From assembly GCA_001184205.1 (NCBI GenBank), contig LBMP01000001.1, positions 1,268,001 to 1,332,000 on the forward strand: a stretch of 64,000 nt of DNA. Direction: 5' to 3'. Positions 63,173 through 64,000 of the stretch are shown here, one piece after another. The notes below the pieces were generated by a model that ran no database searches, had not been told where the DNA came from, and saw only the letters and a program-made list of their open reading frames with translations. Source of the DNA: Desulfocarbo indianensis (GTDB lineage: Bacteria; Desulfobacterota; Desulfarculia; Desulfarculales; Desulfarculaceae). Every line of letters starts with the position of its first letter. Positions within the stretch are counted from its first letter, which is position 1. The position numbers and the translations under genes were made by a program.

Positions 63173-64000
63173 ATGCGCAAAACCATGTTTTTGATGGTGG
63201 CCCTCTTGGCGGCGACCCTGGCGTTTTCTGCGGCGGGTCTGGCGGCCGACAAGGAGGTCAAGATCGGCGTGCTGTATCCCCTGACCGGCGGCGCGGCGGC
63301 GGCGGGCCGGGTGCTGCGGGCCGGGGCCGAGCTGGCCGCCGAGATCGCCAACCAGCAGATGAGCGGCATAGACATGGACATGGCCAAGAACGCGGGCGTC
63401 AAGTCCATGGGCGGGGCCAAGATCGTGCTCATCGTGAAAGACCACCAGGGCAACCCCCAGCTCGGCGCGGATTTGGCCAAGAAGCTCATCAAGGACGACA
63501 AGGTGGCGGGCATCCTGGGCTGCTACCACAGCTCGGTGACCAAGACCGTCTCGGCGGTGTGCGAACGCTACGGCGTGCCCATGATAAACGGCTCCTCCAC
63601 CAGCCCGGCCCTGACCACCCGCGACTTCAAATGGTTCTGGCGCACCACCCCCCATGACAAATGGTTCACCAAGGACCTGTTCGAGCTTTTGATCGGCCTG
63701 ACCGAGGGCAAGGTGAAGGGCGTGAAAGCGGTTCCCCGCCAGGAGCTGAACATCCTGGCCGCGGCCTGCGAAAAGACCGAATGGGGCAGCCACGTGAGCG
63801 AGGAGATCAAGAACTTCGCCGGCGAATACAAGTTCGAGCTGGCGGTGAATCTGCTCTACGCCGCCAAGAGCCCCGACCTCTCCTCCGAGGTGCAGAGCAT
63901 GATAGCCCCCAAGCCCGGCGCCATGCTTTTCGCTTCCTACGCCTCCGACGCCATCCTCATGGTGAAGACTTTAAAGTCGCTCAAGGCCAAGCCCAAGCTG
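63173..64000 (+). CDS. Branched-chain amino-acid-type ABC substrate-binding protein, 3'-truncated
   Basis: 276 residues visible, continuing past the window. Signal peptide (about 1-24, ending AAGLAA), then a LivJ/LivK-like fold: VKIGVLYPLTGGAAAAGRV, ELAAEIANQQ, IVLIVKDHQGNPQLG, GCYHSSVTKTVSAVCERYGVP. GGGAGG before the ATG. It follows the DUF1445 gene by 61 nt, so it may import 5-oxoproline or a related acid. This is inference. Confidence 0.93.
   Translation, partial: MRKTMFLMVALLAATLAFSAAGLAADKEVKIGVLYPLTGGAAAAGRVLRAGAELAAEIANQQMSGIDMDMAKNAGVKSMGGAKIVLIVKDHQGNPQLGADLAKKLIKDDKVAGILGCYHSSVTKTVSAVCERYGVPMINGSSTSPALTTRDFKWFWRTTPHDKWFTKDLFELLIGLTEGKVKGVKAVPRQELNILAAACEKTEWGSHVSEEIKNFAGEYKFELAVNLLYAAKSPDLSSEVQSMIAPKPGAMLFASYASDAILMVKTLKSLKAKPKL

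Noticed and set aside
1-64000. CRISPR array, tRNA, rRNA or prophage
   Set aside because: No regularly spaced repeats, cloverleaf-like sequence, rRNA segment or phage structural gene was seen on reading both strands; a tRNAscan/Infernal run would be decisive.

Overview
The window is GC-rich and gene-dense, and reads as chromosomal DNA of a strictly anaerobic Desulfobacterota (former Deltaproteobacteria) lineage, perhaps Desulfarculia-like. This is inferred from gene content: a complete GAK cassette, FmdE-family proteins, a flavoredoxin-like flavin reductase, an IscR-like Rrf2 regulator, a HesB-like selenoprotein and many two-component/c-di-GMP proteins. No tRNA, rRNA or CRISPR array was seen.

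Layout. 1-0.6 kb: 3' end of a type I restriction methylase. 0.7-7.0 kb: minus-strand operon (AraC regulator, TonB receptor, methyltransferase, MFS importer) resembling pyochelin/yersiniabactin-type uptake loci, with a divergent cobalamin riboswitch upstream on the same strand. 7.4-8.65 kb: decayed IS3-family element. 8.9-12.1 kb: sigma54 activator divergent from a -24/-12 promoter that drives a small protein and an exported amidinotransferase-like protein. 12.2-20.1 kb: secreted and membrane proteins, including a probable selenoprotein split by an in-frame TGA. 20.3-31.1 kb: metal/metallophore uptake island (FecCD-type ABC transporter, methyltransferase, two FmdE-like proteins, TonB receptor, exported tetrapyrrole methylase). 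Its TonB receptor also carries an in-frame TGA followed by a SECIS-like hairpin, and is preceded by a structured leader plus terminator. 31.2-39.9 kb: U32 peptidase, CheV, methyltransferase, Rrf2 regulator, hybrid kinase. 40.1-43.3 kb: two adjacent small selenoproteins (HesB-like and CC/Se-motif types), a Cys-rich protein and cysE-cysK. 43.4-51.2 kb: FAD oxidoreductase, ACT protein, response regulator, HDOD, GGDEF-EAL, PIN-PhoH. 51.4-58.5 kb: seven-gene GAK operon of unknown function. 58.7-64 kb: 5-oxoprolinase genes pxpA and a pxpB-pxpC fusion with an MBL hydrolase, divergent from a DUF1445 protein and a truncated branched-chain-type binding protein.

The main result is that conventional stop-codon gene calling would break four genes here. 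The two small 40-kb genes belong to recognisable selenoprotein families, so UGA is probably read as selenocysteine in this organism. That makes the UGA in the TonB receptor (codon 490) and the UGA in the 490-residue secreted protein (codon 385, in a U-x-x-C motif) credible new selenoproteins rather than nonsense mutations. All four UGAs are followed at 17-25 nt by the loop of a stable hairpin, and two of the hairpins have the same GGGCGC/GCGCCC stem.
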